A DNA stretch of 14,590 nucleotides from an uncultured Lachnospiraceae bacterium. GTDB lineage: Bacteria > Bacillota > Clostridia > Lachnospirales > Lachnospiraceae. The notes under the pieces are model-generated. The model was not told the origin of the DNA. It ran no database searches and saw only the letters and a program-made list of their open reading frames with translations. The first letter of the stretch is position 1. The number at the start of each line of letters is the position of its first letter. The position numbers and the translations under genes are program-made. The stretch spans positions 1 through 14,590 of the forward strand of contig CAJTJZ010000073.1 of NCBI GenBank assembly GCA_910576895.1, given 5' to 3'. Of the stretch, positions 1 to 6,446 are shown piece after piece.

Positions 1-2
1 AA

Positions 3-167
3 CAGTGGCTTTCATCCCATAGGCAAGCCTATGGGTTTTCGCCACAAATTTATAACATTCATAAAGCAGTATATAGTCATAATACTAATGAAAGACCTGC
101 CATTGATGATGAAAATGCACTGTTGGGACTAAATAGTATTTTAGATTTTTTTGCAAAAAACGAATAA
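3..167 (+). CDS. 3' tail of an unidentified gene (partial)
   Basis: One frame is open from the window edge to a TAA at 165-167 and gives about 54 residues ending in the polar sequence NTNERPAIDDENALLGLNSILDFF plus four residues. I do not recognise the family. The last 35 residues look like natural coding sequence (acidic, balanced composition). The first 15 or so run through a strong palindrome (positions 5-45) and read less like protein, so the true gene may begin to the left, or a palindrome-bearing mobile end may have replaced its 5' part. It ends about 60 bp before the VanZ-like gene start on the same strand, so the two could be co-transcribed. Confidence 0.4.
   Translation, partial: QWLSSHRQAYGFSPQIYNIHKAVYSHNTNERPAIDDENALLGLNSILDFFAKNE
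5..45. repeat. Strong palindrome / hairpin
   Basis: CCCATAGGC (16-24) and GCCTATGGG (27-35) are perfect 9-bp complements separated by AA. They are flanked by GTGGC (5-9) and GCCAC (41-45), which pair outside a short internal loop. A TTTTC follows the inner stem on the plus strand, so it could act as a weak terminator, but the outer stem and position at a possible gene break also fit a mobile-element end or protein-binding site. Function is not determined. Confidence 0.55.
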
Positions 168-228
168 GATTGATTTTAGTTTGTTAGATATCTGGTTGGA
201 AAATCAGAATTTGAGAGAAGGATTATTT

Positions 229-750
229 ATGAAATATTTGATAGATTTTATAGTTTTGGCTCTTTTATATATTTTTGTTTTTTTCCATAAGTGGAAAACC
301 AAAGGGAAAGATAGATTGCTTGTTAATACATTAATGTATTTATATCTTTCTTTTGTACTTTATTTTACTTTGATGCCAATAATAGTATATATTCCATTTG
401 TTTTGAATCATCCCTATGTACCTATGAATTTAGTGCCATTTATAGATGTTTTAGAAGGCAGAGGGGATTTTTTTAGGCAGATAGCATTAAATATTATTAT
501 GACTGTACCATTTGGTTTTTTATTTCCATTAACTCAAAATAGAACTGCTAAATTCAGCCAAACAGTATTTTTCTGTTTTTTGATGAGTTTGAGTATTGAA
601 TTACTGCAGCCGCTTATCCATGGTACGAGATCCTCAGATGTCACAGATTTAATTACAAATGTGATTGGCGGAATGCTTGGATATGGTTTTTATATTATTT
701 TTAAGCCGATTACATTTTGTATTTTAGATCATTTAAAAACGGGAAATTAG
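229..750 (+). CDS. VanZ-like family membrane protein
   Basis: 173 residues. I chose the ATG at 229 because GAGAGAAGG lies just upstream; an in-frame TTG at 151 would overlap the previous gene and has no clear ribosome site. The protein has a hydrophobic N-terminal segment, further membrane helices at roughly 35-60 and 85-105, then helices around 115-160. The VanZ pattern is visible: an NLVPF block, the NIIMTVPFGFLFPL helix, then SIELLQ followed by R, D-V-TDL, N and GG-LGYG. VanZ itself gives low-level teicoplanin resistance, but most homologues have no known substrate, so the role here is unknown beyond an envelope-associated membrane protein. A terminator follows. Confidence 0.8.
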   Translation: MKYLIDFIVLALLYIFVFFHKWKTKGKDRLLVNTLMYLYLSFVLYFTLMPIIVYIPFVLNHPYVPMNLVPFIDVLEGRGDFFRQIALNIIMTVPFGFLFPLTQNRTAKFSQTVFFCFLMSLSIELLQPLIHGTRSSDVTDLITNVIGGMLGYGFYIIFKPITFCILDHLKTGN

Positions 751-799
751 AAATCTAAAAGAAGATACTATCGTATTAGAAGTGGGAAAATTATGAGAT

Positions 800-840
800 A
801 AGGAGTTAGTCACTAGCTAACTCCTTTAAGATATTTTTTT
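800..840 (+). terminator. Rho-independent terminator after the VanZ-like gene
   Basis: AAGGAGTTAG (800-809) pairs perfectly with CTAACTCCTT (817-826) across a 7-nt loop. A T-rich run with seven consecutive T (834-840) follows after a short AAGATA spacer. It separates the plus-strand VanZ-like gene from the convergent minus-strand RHH gene. Confidence 0.75.
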
Positions 841-860
841 ACGAAAATGGAACCTATCAA

Positions 861-1031
861 TTATTCAAATGTAATCTTACCATGCTTTTTCTCAAATTCA
901 TTGACATGCTTTTTCATAAGAACTTCTATTTCTCGATTGGCAGACCGAGCGTTGTAATCAGCTACAAAACGAAACTTTTTCAGTAATTCGGGATCAGTTC
1001 TTAATGTGAATTTTGATAAATTAGACTGCAT
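861..1031 (-). CDS. Arc-family ribbon-helix-helix DNA-binding protein (copy 1)
   Basis: A 56-residue protein. It starts at an ATG whose first base is 1031, 8 nt after GGAGG, and stops at TAA 861-863. Residues 7-13 (KFTLRTD) form the DNA-contacting beta strand. Helix A follows (PELLKKFRFVADYN, 14-27). The turn and helix B carry the Arc signature RSANREIEVLMKKHV (29-43), ending in a charged tail. Arc/MetJ-type proteins bind DNA as dimers of dimers on short repeats and usually repress their own promoter. A close paralogue lies immediately upstream (1135-1302), and TGACGGC repeats cover this gene's promoter. A role as autorepressor is inferred. Confidence 0.85.
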   Translation of the reverse strand: MQSNLSKFTLRTDPELLKKFRFVADYNARSANREIEVLMKKHVNEFEKKHGKITFE

Positions 1032-1063
1032 ATATCATACCTCCATAAAATCAAATCGATTTT

Positions 1064-1069
1064 ATTATA
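1064..1069 (-). promoter_or_regulatory. -10 box of RHH copy 1
   Basis: A perfect TATAAT on the minus strand lies about 32 bp upstream of the copy 1 start codon. No good -35 is visible at 17 bp. That region is instead occupied by the TGACGGC repeats, the first of which starts 10 bp upstream of the -10. Confidence 0.55.
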
Positions 1070-1078
1070 GCGTCTTAA

Positions 1079-1120
1079 TGACGGCTTAAAGATGGCTTGG
1101 CGGCATGATGACGGCTTAAA
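1079..1120. repeat. TGACGGC operator-like repeats upstream of RHH copy 1
   Basis: TGACGGCTTAAA occurs identically at 1079-1090 and 1109-1120, exactly 30 bp apart. Two degenerate copies lie between them (AGATGGC at 1090, TGGCGGC at 1098). The phasing of 11, 8 and 11 bp and the GC-rich cores stand out in very AT-rich surroundings. Tandem same-orientation heptamers over a promoter are typical operators for ribbon-helix-helix repressors. Confidence 0.65.
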
Positions 1121-1134
1121 ATTATCCTGTAATA

Positions 1135-1302
1135 TTATAAGACTATTTTACCATTTTTCTTTTCAAATTCTCGAATGTGTTTTCGTATTAAAGTTATTAT
1201 TTCTTGATTAGCGGAACGGTCATTATATTTAGCAACAAAACGAAATTTTTTGAGTAACTCATTTTCGATTCGTAAGGTAAATTTGGACATTTGATAAGGC
1301 AT
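1135..1302 (-). CDS. Arc-family ribbon-helix-helix DNA-binding protein (copy 2)
   Basis: A 55-residue paralogue of the 861-1031 protein. It starts at an ATG (first base 1302) after AAGGAGGG with an 8-nt gap. Beta strand KFTLRIE (7-13), helix A ENELLKKFRFVAKYN, and the RSANQEI segment (29-35) match copy 1 almost position for position; the differences are mostly in helix B and the tail. Both genes have their own promoter with the same TGACGGC motif at the same distance from the -10, so they may cross-regulate. This looks like a local duplication. No toxin partner was recognised, so calling it an antitoxin would be speculative. Confidence 0.85.
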   Translation of the reverse strand: MPYQMSKFTLRIENELLKKFRFVAKYNDRSANQEIITLIRKHIREFEKKNGKIVL

Positions 1303-1330
1303 TAAAAAATCCCTCCTTAAAAACTTTATT

Positions 1331-1349
1331 TGACACTATTATACTGTCA
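1331..1349 (-). promoter_or_regulatory. Promoter of RHH copy 2 with small dyad
   Basis: The minus strand has TATAAT (complement of 1338-1343) inside the short inverted repeat TGACA (1331-1335) / TGTCA (1345-1349). The first ACGGC repeat (1353) starts 10 bp upstream of this -10, the same spacing as at copy 1. Confidence 0.5.
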
Positions 1350-1352
1350 AAA

Positions 1353-1388
1353 TAACGGCAAAATATGTATTGACGGCATAGTGACGGC
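1353..1388. repeat. TGACGGC operator-like repeats between RHH copy 2 and the 1445 gene
   Basis: TAACGGC (1353-1359), TGACGGC (1371-1377) and TGACGGC (1382-1388) lie in the same orientation. The latter two overlap the -35 and spacer of the plus-strand promoter, and all three lie just upstream of the minus-strand -10. A repressor bound here would control both divergent genes. Confidence 0.65.
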
Positions 1389-1398
1389 GTATTATAAT
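1370..1398 (+). promoter_or_regulatory. Sigma-A type promoter of the 1445 gene
   Basis: TTGACG (1370-1375) and TATAAT (1393-1398) are separated by 17 bp, a near-consensus promoter. Both TGACGGC copies at 1371 and 1382 fall inside it, so occupancy by an RHH protein would block RNA polymerase. Confidence 0.7.
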
Positions 1399-1444
1399 AG
1401 TAAGAGATATTTTAGTAGTGCATTAACAGATAGGAGATCATAAA

Positions 1445-1807
1445 ATGGGTGAATTTAGTGATATGTTCAGAAGGATAAAATTAAATAACATCATAAGTTA
1501 CTTAATATATGGAATAGAGGATTATGAAATAGAAAGAAAAGGAACTTATGAGGAAAGAATCGAAAAAGCCTTTCATAAGATTTTTGAATCATTGGAAAAG
1601 ATGAATTCTTCTTTTAATAAAGAGAATGATGAATTACAAAGTTTAATTATAGATTTTTCTATAACTCATAATGAGGTTTATTTGGAAATGGGGATTTTGC
1701 TTGGGATTCAGATGTATAGAAATTTAGAACAGCAAAATTTTGATTGGAATAATATACAAGCGATTATTGACAGAAATATATCTGTTAAGGAAAGAAATAA
1801 CAGATAG
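1445..1807 (+). CDS. Small hypothetical protein, possibly DUF6809-like
   Basis: 120 residues, starting at an ATG preceded by TAGGAGA. The protein is soluble, highly charged and predicted helical. A central segment (about 37-65) is rich in Glu, Lys and Phe, and a later helix ends in MGILLGIQMYRNLEQQ. That arrangement of a charged helical body followed by a glycine-spaced G-x-LG-xM helix recalls the small DUF6809-type proteins of clostridia, but the match is from memory and weak. It is transcribed divergently from two RHH repressor genes and its promoter carries their putative operator repeats, so it is probably a target of those repressors. Function unknown. Confidence 0.6.
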   Translation: MGEFSDMFRRIKLNNIISYLIYGIEDYEIERKGTYEERIEKAFHKIFESLEKMNSSFNKENDELQSLIIDFSITHNEVYLEMGILLGIQMYRNLEQQNFDWNNIQAIIDRNISVKERNNR

Positions 1808-1972
1808 GTTAAGAAAGAATAATAAAACTATCAAGAAATTGTATGGATATAATTTGGGTACACCAGTTTTGAAACTATATAAATTGAGAAATAAAAATAT
1901 ATGAAAGTGATGTGATTTTGAAAGAAAGAGCAATGCAAAACAGGACTTGTAACGGACAGGAAAAAGTGATAG

Positions 1973-1978
1973 TATAAT
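1973..1978 (+). promoter_or_regulatory. Possible -10 box for the Nudix/GNAT pair
   Basis: A perfect TATAAT lies about 47 bp before the Nudix start. No convincing -35 is present at 16-18 bp, so this is tentative. Confidence 0.3.
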
Positions 1979-2024
1979 CATTGGAAAAAATTGGTAAAAT
2001 ACGATGCAAGGAGCTGATATTGAT

Positions 2025-2549
2025 ATGGAGAAATGGGATTTATATACAAAGTATAGAGAAAAAACGGGAAAAGAACATATTCGAGGAGAAAAACTTCCAG
2101 AAGATCTTTATCATTTAGTGGTACATATTTGGATACGAAATAGGAAAGGAGAATATCTTATTTCACAGCGTTCTGCAAATCGATCAGCAAATCCGCTTAT
2201 GTGGGAAAGTGTGGGAGGATCTGTATTAAAGGGAGAAAGTAGCGTGCAAGGTGCAATTAGGGAAGTAAAAGAAGAAGTAGGTCTTGATTTAAAACAAGAA
2301 GATGGTAAATTGCTTTTTTCTCAAATAAGAGGATGCGATGTAAAATATAAAGGAAAAGAATTTAATGATATTGTAGATGTATGGCTTTTTTCTTATGATG
2401 GGGAAGTAAATCTAAAAAATGCGACAGAAGATGAGGTAGCAGATTGTAAGTGGATGTCAGCTTCTGAAATTAGAACATTATATGAAGAAAAAAAACTAGT
2501 TCCGACATTGGATTATTTTTTTGTTAATTATGGAAATATTTTTAGATGA
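2025..2549 (+). CDS. Nudix hydrolase
   Basis: 174 residues. The ATG at 2025 is preferred over the in-frame ATG at 2004 because AAGGAG (2008-2013) lies between them and the family normally begins MExWDLY. The Nudix box G-x5-E-x7-REV-x-EE-x-GL is complete at residues 65-87, with the metal-binding REVKEEVG core intact. The N-terminal block (WDLYTKYREKTG, then YHLVVHIWIRN and YLISQRS) is typical of a cytosolic subfamily related to isopentenyl-diphosphate isomerase-like Nudix proteins. Those proteins hydrolyse nucleoside diphosphates linked to another moiety, and the exact substrate cannot be read from sequence. The GNAT gene starts 15 bp downstream, so they form an operon. Confidence 0.9.
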   Translation: MEKWDLYTKYREKTGKEHIRGEKLPEDLYHLVVHIWIRNRKGEYLISQRSANRSANPLMWESVGGSVLKGESSVQGAIREVKEEVGLDLKQEDGKLLFSQIRGCDVKYKGKEFNDIVDVWLFSYDGEVNLKNATEDEVADCKWMSASEIRTLYEEKKLVPTLDYFFVNYGNIFR

Positions 2550-2564
2550 TGGAGGGAATTTTAT

Positions 2565-3041
2565 ATGGAAGAAATAAAGATACGTCTTGCAAAGGAAAGT
2601 GATATTCCTACAATTGATAAATTGCTTTATGAAGTAAATCAAGTACATAGTGATGTAAGACCTGATTTATTTAAGCCAGGTGCTAAAAAATATACTGATG
2701 AAGAATTGAAAAAAATAATAGCAGATGATAAAACACCAATTTTTGTTGCAGAAAAAGAGAATGTTATCTTAGGCTATGCCTTTTGTATTCAAAAACAATT
2801 TTTAAATGATAATAATATGACAAGTATAAAAACGCTTTATATTGATGATTTATGTGTAGATGAAGCGGCACGAAATCAACATATTGGAAAAACACTTTAT
2901 CATTATGTGATTGCTTATGCAAAGGAGCATGGCTTTTATAATGTAACATTAAATGTATGGGCAGATAATATAGGTGCTGTTAAATTTTATGAAAAAATAG
3001 GTCTTAAAATTCAGAAAATAGGAATGGAAAAAATATTATAA
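2565..3041 (+). CDS. GNAT family N-acetyltransferase
   Basis: 158 residues with a GGAGGG ribosome site 8 nt upstream. It has the GNAT fold signature: N-terminal IRLAKESDIPTI strand-helix, central GYAFC strand, then LYIDDLCVDEAARNQHIGKTL. In that segment Q-x-x-G-x-x stands in for the acetyl-CoA pyrophosphate loop. Near the C-terminus NVWADNIGAVKFYEKIGL is the motif B region (N and FYEKIG). The acceptor is unknown; family members acetylate small amines, antibiotics or protein N-termini. It is co-transcribed with the Nudix gene and followed by a strong terminator. Confidence 0.88.
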   Translation: MEEIKIRLAKESDIPTIDKLLYEVNQVHSDVRPDLFKPGAKKYTDEELKKIIADDKTPIFVAEKENVILGYAFCIQKQFLNDNNMTSIKTLYIDDLCVDEAARNQHIGKTLYHYVIAYAKEHGFYNVTLNVWADNIGAVKFYEKIGLKIQKIGMEKIL

Positions 3042-3042
3042 G

Positions 3043-3100
3043 TATACTCACGAACGAAAGGATTTTGTATTTTCGTTCGTGAATATAGTTTTTTTGTTTT
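3043..3100 (+). terminator. Strong terminator after the GNAT gene (CACGAACGAAA family)
   Basis: TCACGAACGAAA (3048-3059) pairs perfectly with TTTCGTTCGTGA (3071-3082), and TATA/TATA extends the stem by 4 bp past one mismatch. A T-rich tract (3089-3100) follows on the plus strand. The same stem sequence recurs at 4734-4773. Confidence 0.85.
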
Positions 3101-3122
3101 ATATTATATTACTTTTGTTGTC

Positions 3123-4268
3123 TTAGGAATTTCCTTTCGAAATATAAAAGCGATCATCAAGAAGCAGCCAATTTGCTCGAAATAGTCGCATAATTTGCCA
3201 ATATCCTGCCCCTCGCAATTCAAATTCTTTGATTAATTCAAATTTTGCTTGATAACTTCTGACATCTTCAAACCATACCTCATGTTGTATCCCGTTTTCT
3301 GCCTGATATGTAAAAAATGGTGATTGTGCTATTTCATCAAATTGGATTGGTACTCCATAATCAGCGGCAATTTTAACAGCTTCAAGATTGCTGATATTTC
3401 TCGCTTTTGTTACATTTTGTTCAAAAGGAAGTGGCCAGTCATATCCATAATTTGGTATACCAAGATTTATTTTTTCTGGTGGGATTTCTGTAATAGCGTA
3501 TTCTACAACACGGCGGACTTCATTCAGTGGTGCAACTGCCATAGGAGGACCATAAGTATATCCCCATTCATAAGTCATTAAAAGGACATGATCTGCTGCT
3601 GCACCTAAAGCTTTATAATCTTTTCCTTCATATAAAATACCTCTTTGATCAGCAGAAGTTTTTGGTGCTAATGCTATGGAAAGCTGCCATCCTTTTGCAT
3701 GAACAGCATCTGCACATACACGAACAAATTCTGAAAAGGCATCTCGATCAGAAGCAAGAATATATTCAAAATCAATGTCAACACCTTGATATCCTTTTTC
3801 TTCCATTGTAGTAATTAGATTTTGAATTAATCTTGTGCGGTTTTCTACATTTTGTACAACAGATGTAATGAGAGCATTATTAAAATTTCCATCTGCCCCA
3901 AGTGGGGTTAAGGTTAGAATTGGAATAGTATCACTTGCCCAAGCAGCTTCTATCATCCAAGTGTCATCTGTTTCTGGTGGTGTAAGCTCTCCTTGCATCG
4001 TAAAACCATAAGAAAAGACAGATAGTTCTGATAAAAATGGTAATGTTTCTTGTAATGTATTACTATTAATAAATGGATAGGCATATCCATTACTGCTAAT
4101 AAAGCGTGTACGGAAATTACTGCCATCTTGAATTAATAATGCCTGCCCTATAACAAGAGGGTATGGGTATTGTAATTGATTATCGTAAATAATGGCTTGA
4201 ATGTCTGCTTGATTTTCAGTAGCAATTTTATCAAGAGTATCTCCCGATTTTACTACATAAATTTTCAT
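3123..4268 (-). CDS. sleL: LysM/GH18 spore cortex hydrolase (SleL/YaaH-like)
   Basis: 381 residues, starting at the ATG whose first base is 4268, preceded by GAGGA. A longer frame to 4331 adds a 21-residue leader with no better ribosome site. Residues 2-47 form one LysM domain (IYVVKSGDTLDKIA...YPYPLVIGQALLI), which binds peptidoglycan glycan. The rest is a glycoside hydrolase 18 barrel. Its catalytic strand GVDIDFEY carries D164, D166 and the acid E168, and a late YGYDWPLPF strand is typical of YaaH/SleL. Bacillus SleL has two LysM domains; one here is a shortened form. The family cleaves muramic-lactam cortex fragments during spore germination. It sits downstream of a spore-coat-type catalase on the same strand, a sporulation context. 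No clear sporulation promoter was found. Confidence 0.85.
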   Translation of the reverse strand: MKIYVVKSGDTLDKIATENQADIQAIIYDNQLQYPYPLVIGQALLIQDGSNFRTRFISSNGYAYPFINSNTLQETLPFLSELSVFSYGFTMQGELTPPETDDTWMIEAAWASDTIPILTLTPLGADGNFNNALITSVVQNVENRTRLIQNLITTMEEKGYQGVDIDFEYILASDRDAFSEFVRVCADAVHAKGWQLSIALAPKTSADQRGILYEGKDYKALGAAADHVLLMTYEWGYTYGPPMAVAPLNEVRRVVEYAITEIPPEKINLGIPNYGYDWPLPFEQNVTKARNISNLEAVKIAADYGVPIQFDEIAQSPFFTYQAENGIQHEVWFEDVRSYQAKFELIKEFELRGAGYWQIMRLFRANWLLLDDRFYISKGNS

Positions 4269-4444
4269 AGTTATCCTCATTTCTATTTTGTGTGCAATTA
4301 GTATCCTTAAAATGAATAAAGACTGCAACACAATATAAGATTATCTATTTTCTATCATATTGTATTTTTTTATGGATATTACTAAAAAATGGAAAAAATT
4401 TTTTATATTAATAATGAAGAAATTGAGAAAATTAAGAAAATTGA

Positions 4445-4474
4445 GGAAGTCCTTGGCTTAATAACAGGACTTCC
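4445..4474 (-). terminator. Terminator after the catalase 3' end
   Basis: GGAAGTCCT (4445-4453) and AGGACTTCC (4466-4474) pair perfectly over a 12-nt loop. Reading the minus strand, TCAATTTTCTTAATTTTC follows, an imperfect U-tract. It lies 34 bp after the catalase stop codon and separates it from the spore hydrolase gene. Confidence 0.6.
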
Positions 4475-4507
4475 CCTAAAGATGAAACATGATATATACT
4501 ATAATTT

Positions 4508-4609
4508 TTATTTTCCACAATTACAGTTATTGTCAAATGCAGGATTAAAGGAATAGAAATTTTTAGAGTCCAAATTTTCCTGTACCCTTCGAAGTGCTTC
4601 CCCAAAACG
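4508..4609 (-). pseudogene. cotJC: Manganese catalase (CotJC-type), C-terminal fragment
   Basis: Read on the minus strand from 4609, the codons give RFGEALRRVQENLDSKNF followed by YSFNPAFDNNCNCGK and stop (TAA at 4508-4510). This is the conserved end of CotJC-type manganese catalases, which finish in NFYAFNPSFD-like sequence. There is no start codon or ribosome site for it; upstream the frame runs into the mobile element. The missing part is at 9474-9815, on the same strand and in the matching frame. Joining the two at the shared 12 bp restores the gene. The Cys-rich NNCNCGK extension is slightly longer than usual. Either a relic exon-like piece or a gene restored by excision. Confidence 0.88.
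4598..4609. repeat. Left attachment-site core
   Basis: TTCCCCAAAACG, identical to 9474-9485. The flanks differ at once on both sides (C versus T on the left, G versus T on the right), so identity is exactly 12 bp. The element side continues CAAAACGGAGAGAT (4603-4616), one arm of the attP dyad; the host side is catalase coding sequence. Confidence 0.85.
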
Positions 4610-4639
4610 GAGAGATAGAAGTAAAAAGTTTATTAGTTT

Positions 4640-4773
4640 TATACTAGCGGTCGAAAAACATGACCGCTCAGTATAATATGATGTGCACGACCGCATAAGG
4701 TAGCAAGCCACTTCGTGGCTGCGGTCGGCACGGACTCACGAACGAAAAAAGGAAAAATTTTTCGTTCGTGAGT
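4640..4773. other. Three consecutive hairpins at the element's recombinase end
   Basis: Hairpin 1 (4640-4675): TATACTAGCGGTC pairs with GACCGCTCAGTATA with a single bulged C and 9-nt loop. Hairpin 2 (4683-4731): GTGC and CGACCGC pair with GCGGTCG and GCAC, enclosing a perfect inner hairpin AGCCAC-TTC-GTGGCT beside an 11-nt bulge. Hairpin 3 (4734-4773): a perfect 16-bp stem starting ACTCACGAACGAAAAA. Hairpins 1 and 2 share GACCGC/GCGGTC. None has a convincing U-tract in the expected position. Possibly recombinase accessory sites, a transfer or replication origin, or a structured transcript end; undecided. Confidence 0.6.
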
Positions 4774-4803
4774 ATAGATAGTGAGTAGTTCTCATTTGTA
4801 TGA

Positions 4804-6138
4804 TTAAATATTCCAAACAATTTCAATATTTCCGTTTGCAATCTGAATAACTTTAATAAGTATATCAACAACTGTTTGTTTATCTTCAAAGGAAAGTATT
4901 TTCCATATGTTTGTATGATTGGTTATTTGTTTTAATTTACTTCTTATATTCTTTTGTCCTTTTTCTATGTCAACTGAGTAGGAAAGCTTTTGAAATTCCA
5001 GTAGCCTTTGTTTGATTGCAAAGAGTATATATTCTTCCAAAACATCTGCATAAATGGTACATTCTGTTCCTTTGCAGTTCCCATGATTTCCTGCTTGACT
5101 GCAAACAAAGTAGCGTGCCCATTTTGTCTTTGCTTTACGAATGGTTAGTGCATAACCGCAGTTGCCACATTTTATTTTGCCTGCAAGCCAAGAGTTTTTT
5201 GCTTTGCAGGTTTTTGTAGATTGCCGATTATTAAGACATCGTATACGGCAGGCTAGCCATATCTTAGAGGGGATAAAGCCTTTATGTGGTGCAAGTACAA
5301 TTTCTTTGTCGGATAAGTCATATTGTTTTTTTGTGGTAGAAACACCTTTGTAAAGATAGCAGGCATTGTAACCCATAAAATCATTTATGGGATTATGAAT
5401 ATTTGCACCTTGACTTTGGAAAAACTGGTATACATCCGTATCGGCTTTTACATAAATAGGATTACGAAGCATTTCACTAATACGAGCACAATTCCAGTTT
5501 GCACCACGCCGGTTTTTTATGTTATGTTCATTCAAATATCGTACAATATCTCCAAGGGAATTATCTGTATCTGCATACATGGAATAAATCAATTTTAGTT
5601 GTTCACTTTCTTCTGGGACTTCTTCATACATGGAAGTATGGATATTATCAATCATCGTATTTGTTAGACGATAACCATAGGGAATACGTCCACCCATATA
5701 GAAGCCACGTTTACATCTTGCATAATAAGCATCGCTTACTCGTTTTTGTATAGTTTCTCGTTCTAATTGAGCAAATACAATGCAAATATTTAACATTGCT
5801 CTGCCAATTGGCGTAGATGTATCAAATTTTTCCGTAGAAGAAAGAAATTCTACATGATATTTTTGAAATATTTCCATCATATTTGTAAAGTCTAAAATGG
5901 AACGACTAATACGATCAAGTTTGTAGACAATAACACGCTCTATTTTTCCTGCATAAATATCATTTATCATATTTTCAAAGCTTGGACGATTTGTATTTTT
6001 GCCGGAAAAGCCTTTATCTATATATTCAATATAGGGTTTTCCATGAGTTTCATATCTGCAATATTCAAGCTGGCTTTCCACAGATATACTATCCTTTTTT
6101 TCAATGGATTGTCTTGCATATAATGCATCATATGTCAT
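4804..6138 (-). CDS. Large serine recombinase of the catalase-inserted element
   Basis: 444 residues, ATG first base 6138, preceded by AGGAGGCGG. The resolvase catalytic domain spans about 3-145, with nucleophile Ser11 in YARQS and the conserved YKLDRISRS stretch (72-80) carrying active-site arginines. The recombinase domain follows (about 150-260, GGRIPYGYR and RNPIYV). A zinc ribbon is formed by C324, C327, C346 and C355 (or C360), then a C-terminal helical tail. It is the clostridial relative of SpoIVCA-type recombinases that excise skin elements, somewhat short for the family (usually about 500 or more). It is transcribed toward the left attachment site, 195 bp from the core, and follows the TnpW-like gene by 39 bp. 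It very likely made, and may reverse, this insertion; a directionality factor is not identified. Confidence 0.92.
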   Translation of the reverse strand: MTYDALYARQSIEKKDSISVESQLEYCRYETHGKPYIEYIDKGFSGKNTNRPSFENMINDIYAGKIERVIVYKLDRISRSILDFTNMMEIFQKYHVEFLSSTEKFDTSTPIGRAMLNICIVFAQLERETIQKRVSDAYYARCKRGFYMGGRIPYGYRLTNTMIDNIHTSMYEEVPEESEQLKLIYSMYADTDNSLGDIVRYLNEHNIKNRRGANWNCARISEMLRNPIYVKADTDVYQFFQSQGANIHNPINDFMGYNACYLYKGVSTTKKQYDLSDKEIVLAPHKGFIPSKIWLACRIRCLNNRQSTKTCKAKNSWLAGKIKCGNCGYALTIRKAKTKWARYFVCSQAGNHGNCKGTECTIYADVLEEYILFAIKQRLLEFQKLSYSVDIEKGQKNIRSKLKQITNHTNIWKILSFEDKQTVVDILIKVIQIANGNIEIVWNI

Positions 6139-6177
6139 AGTATCCGCCTCCTAAAACATAAGTAAATAAATAATAAG

Positions 6178-6408
6178 TTATGCATATTTTTTAAAAATCT
6201 GATAAAGACGAGTTTCGATTTCCTGCTGGATTTCCTGTTCTGATTTTTTTTGAAAACTGGGGTAGATATTGATTACTGTCAGTTTCATTTTATCTTTATG
6301 TATTTGTATCTGAGTATTACTGATAGAAGAGCTGGTGGTAGGAGAATTAGCTATAAGAAAATTAGGTATAAGGGAAGTTGTTATAGGGGAGTTATCAGTT
6401 TTTAACAT
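6178..6408 (-). CDS. Small TnpW-like protein upstream of the recombinase
   Basis: 76 residues, starting after AAAGGAAA. The first 38 residues are low-complexity Ser/Thr/Asn/Pro/Ile and look disordered. The second half (KMKLTVINIYPSF then EQEIQQEIETRLYQIFKKY) is a strand followed by an amphipathic helix, as in small TnpW-type proteins found beside clostridial recombinases. It is likely co-transcribed with the recombinase. Because directionality factors of serine recombinases are small and often adjacent, this is the best candidate for one, but that is inference; no HTH motif is visible. Confidence 0.6.
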   Translation of the reverse strand: MLKTDNSPITTSLIPNFLIANSPTTSSSISNTQIQIHKDKMKLTVINIYPSFQKKSEQEIQQEIETRLYQIFKKYA

Positions 6409-6446
6409 AAACTATTTCCTTTGCTTTTCTTTAATTTATTCTCTAA

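Noticed and set aside
861..1302. A toxin-antitoxin system with the RHH proteins as antitoxins.
   Set aside because: No recognisable toxin lies next to either RHH gene; the divergent 120-residue protein does not resemble a known toxin family.
1724..1981. An 85-residue hydrophobic minus-strand reading frame overlapping the 1445 gene and its downstream gap.
   Set aside because: No ribosome site, Phe/Leu/Ile-rich composition typical of antisense AT-rich DNA, and it overlaps a better-supported gene.
4269..4440. A sporulation promoter (CATTTTA with TATAT 18 bp upstream on the minus strand) for the SleL-like gene.
   Set aside because: The -35 does not fit sigma-G or sigma-E, and the region is so AT-rich that partial matches are frequent.
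4508..4711. A 67-residue minus-strand reading frame starting at an ATG inside the element (4711).
   Set aside because: Only its last 33 residues are meaningful and they are the catalase C-terminus; the upstream part is hairpin DNA without a ribosome site.
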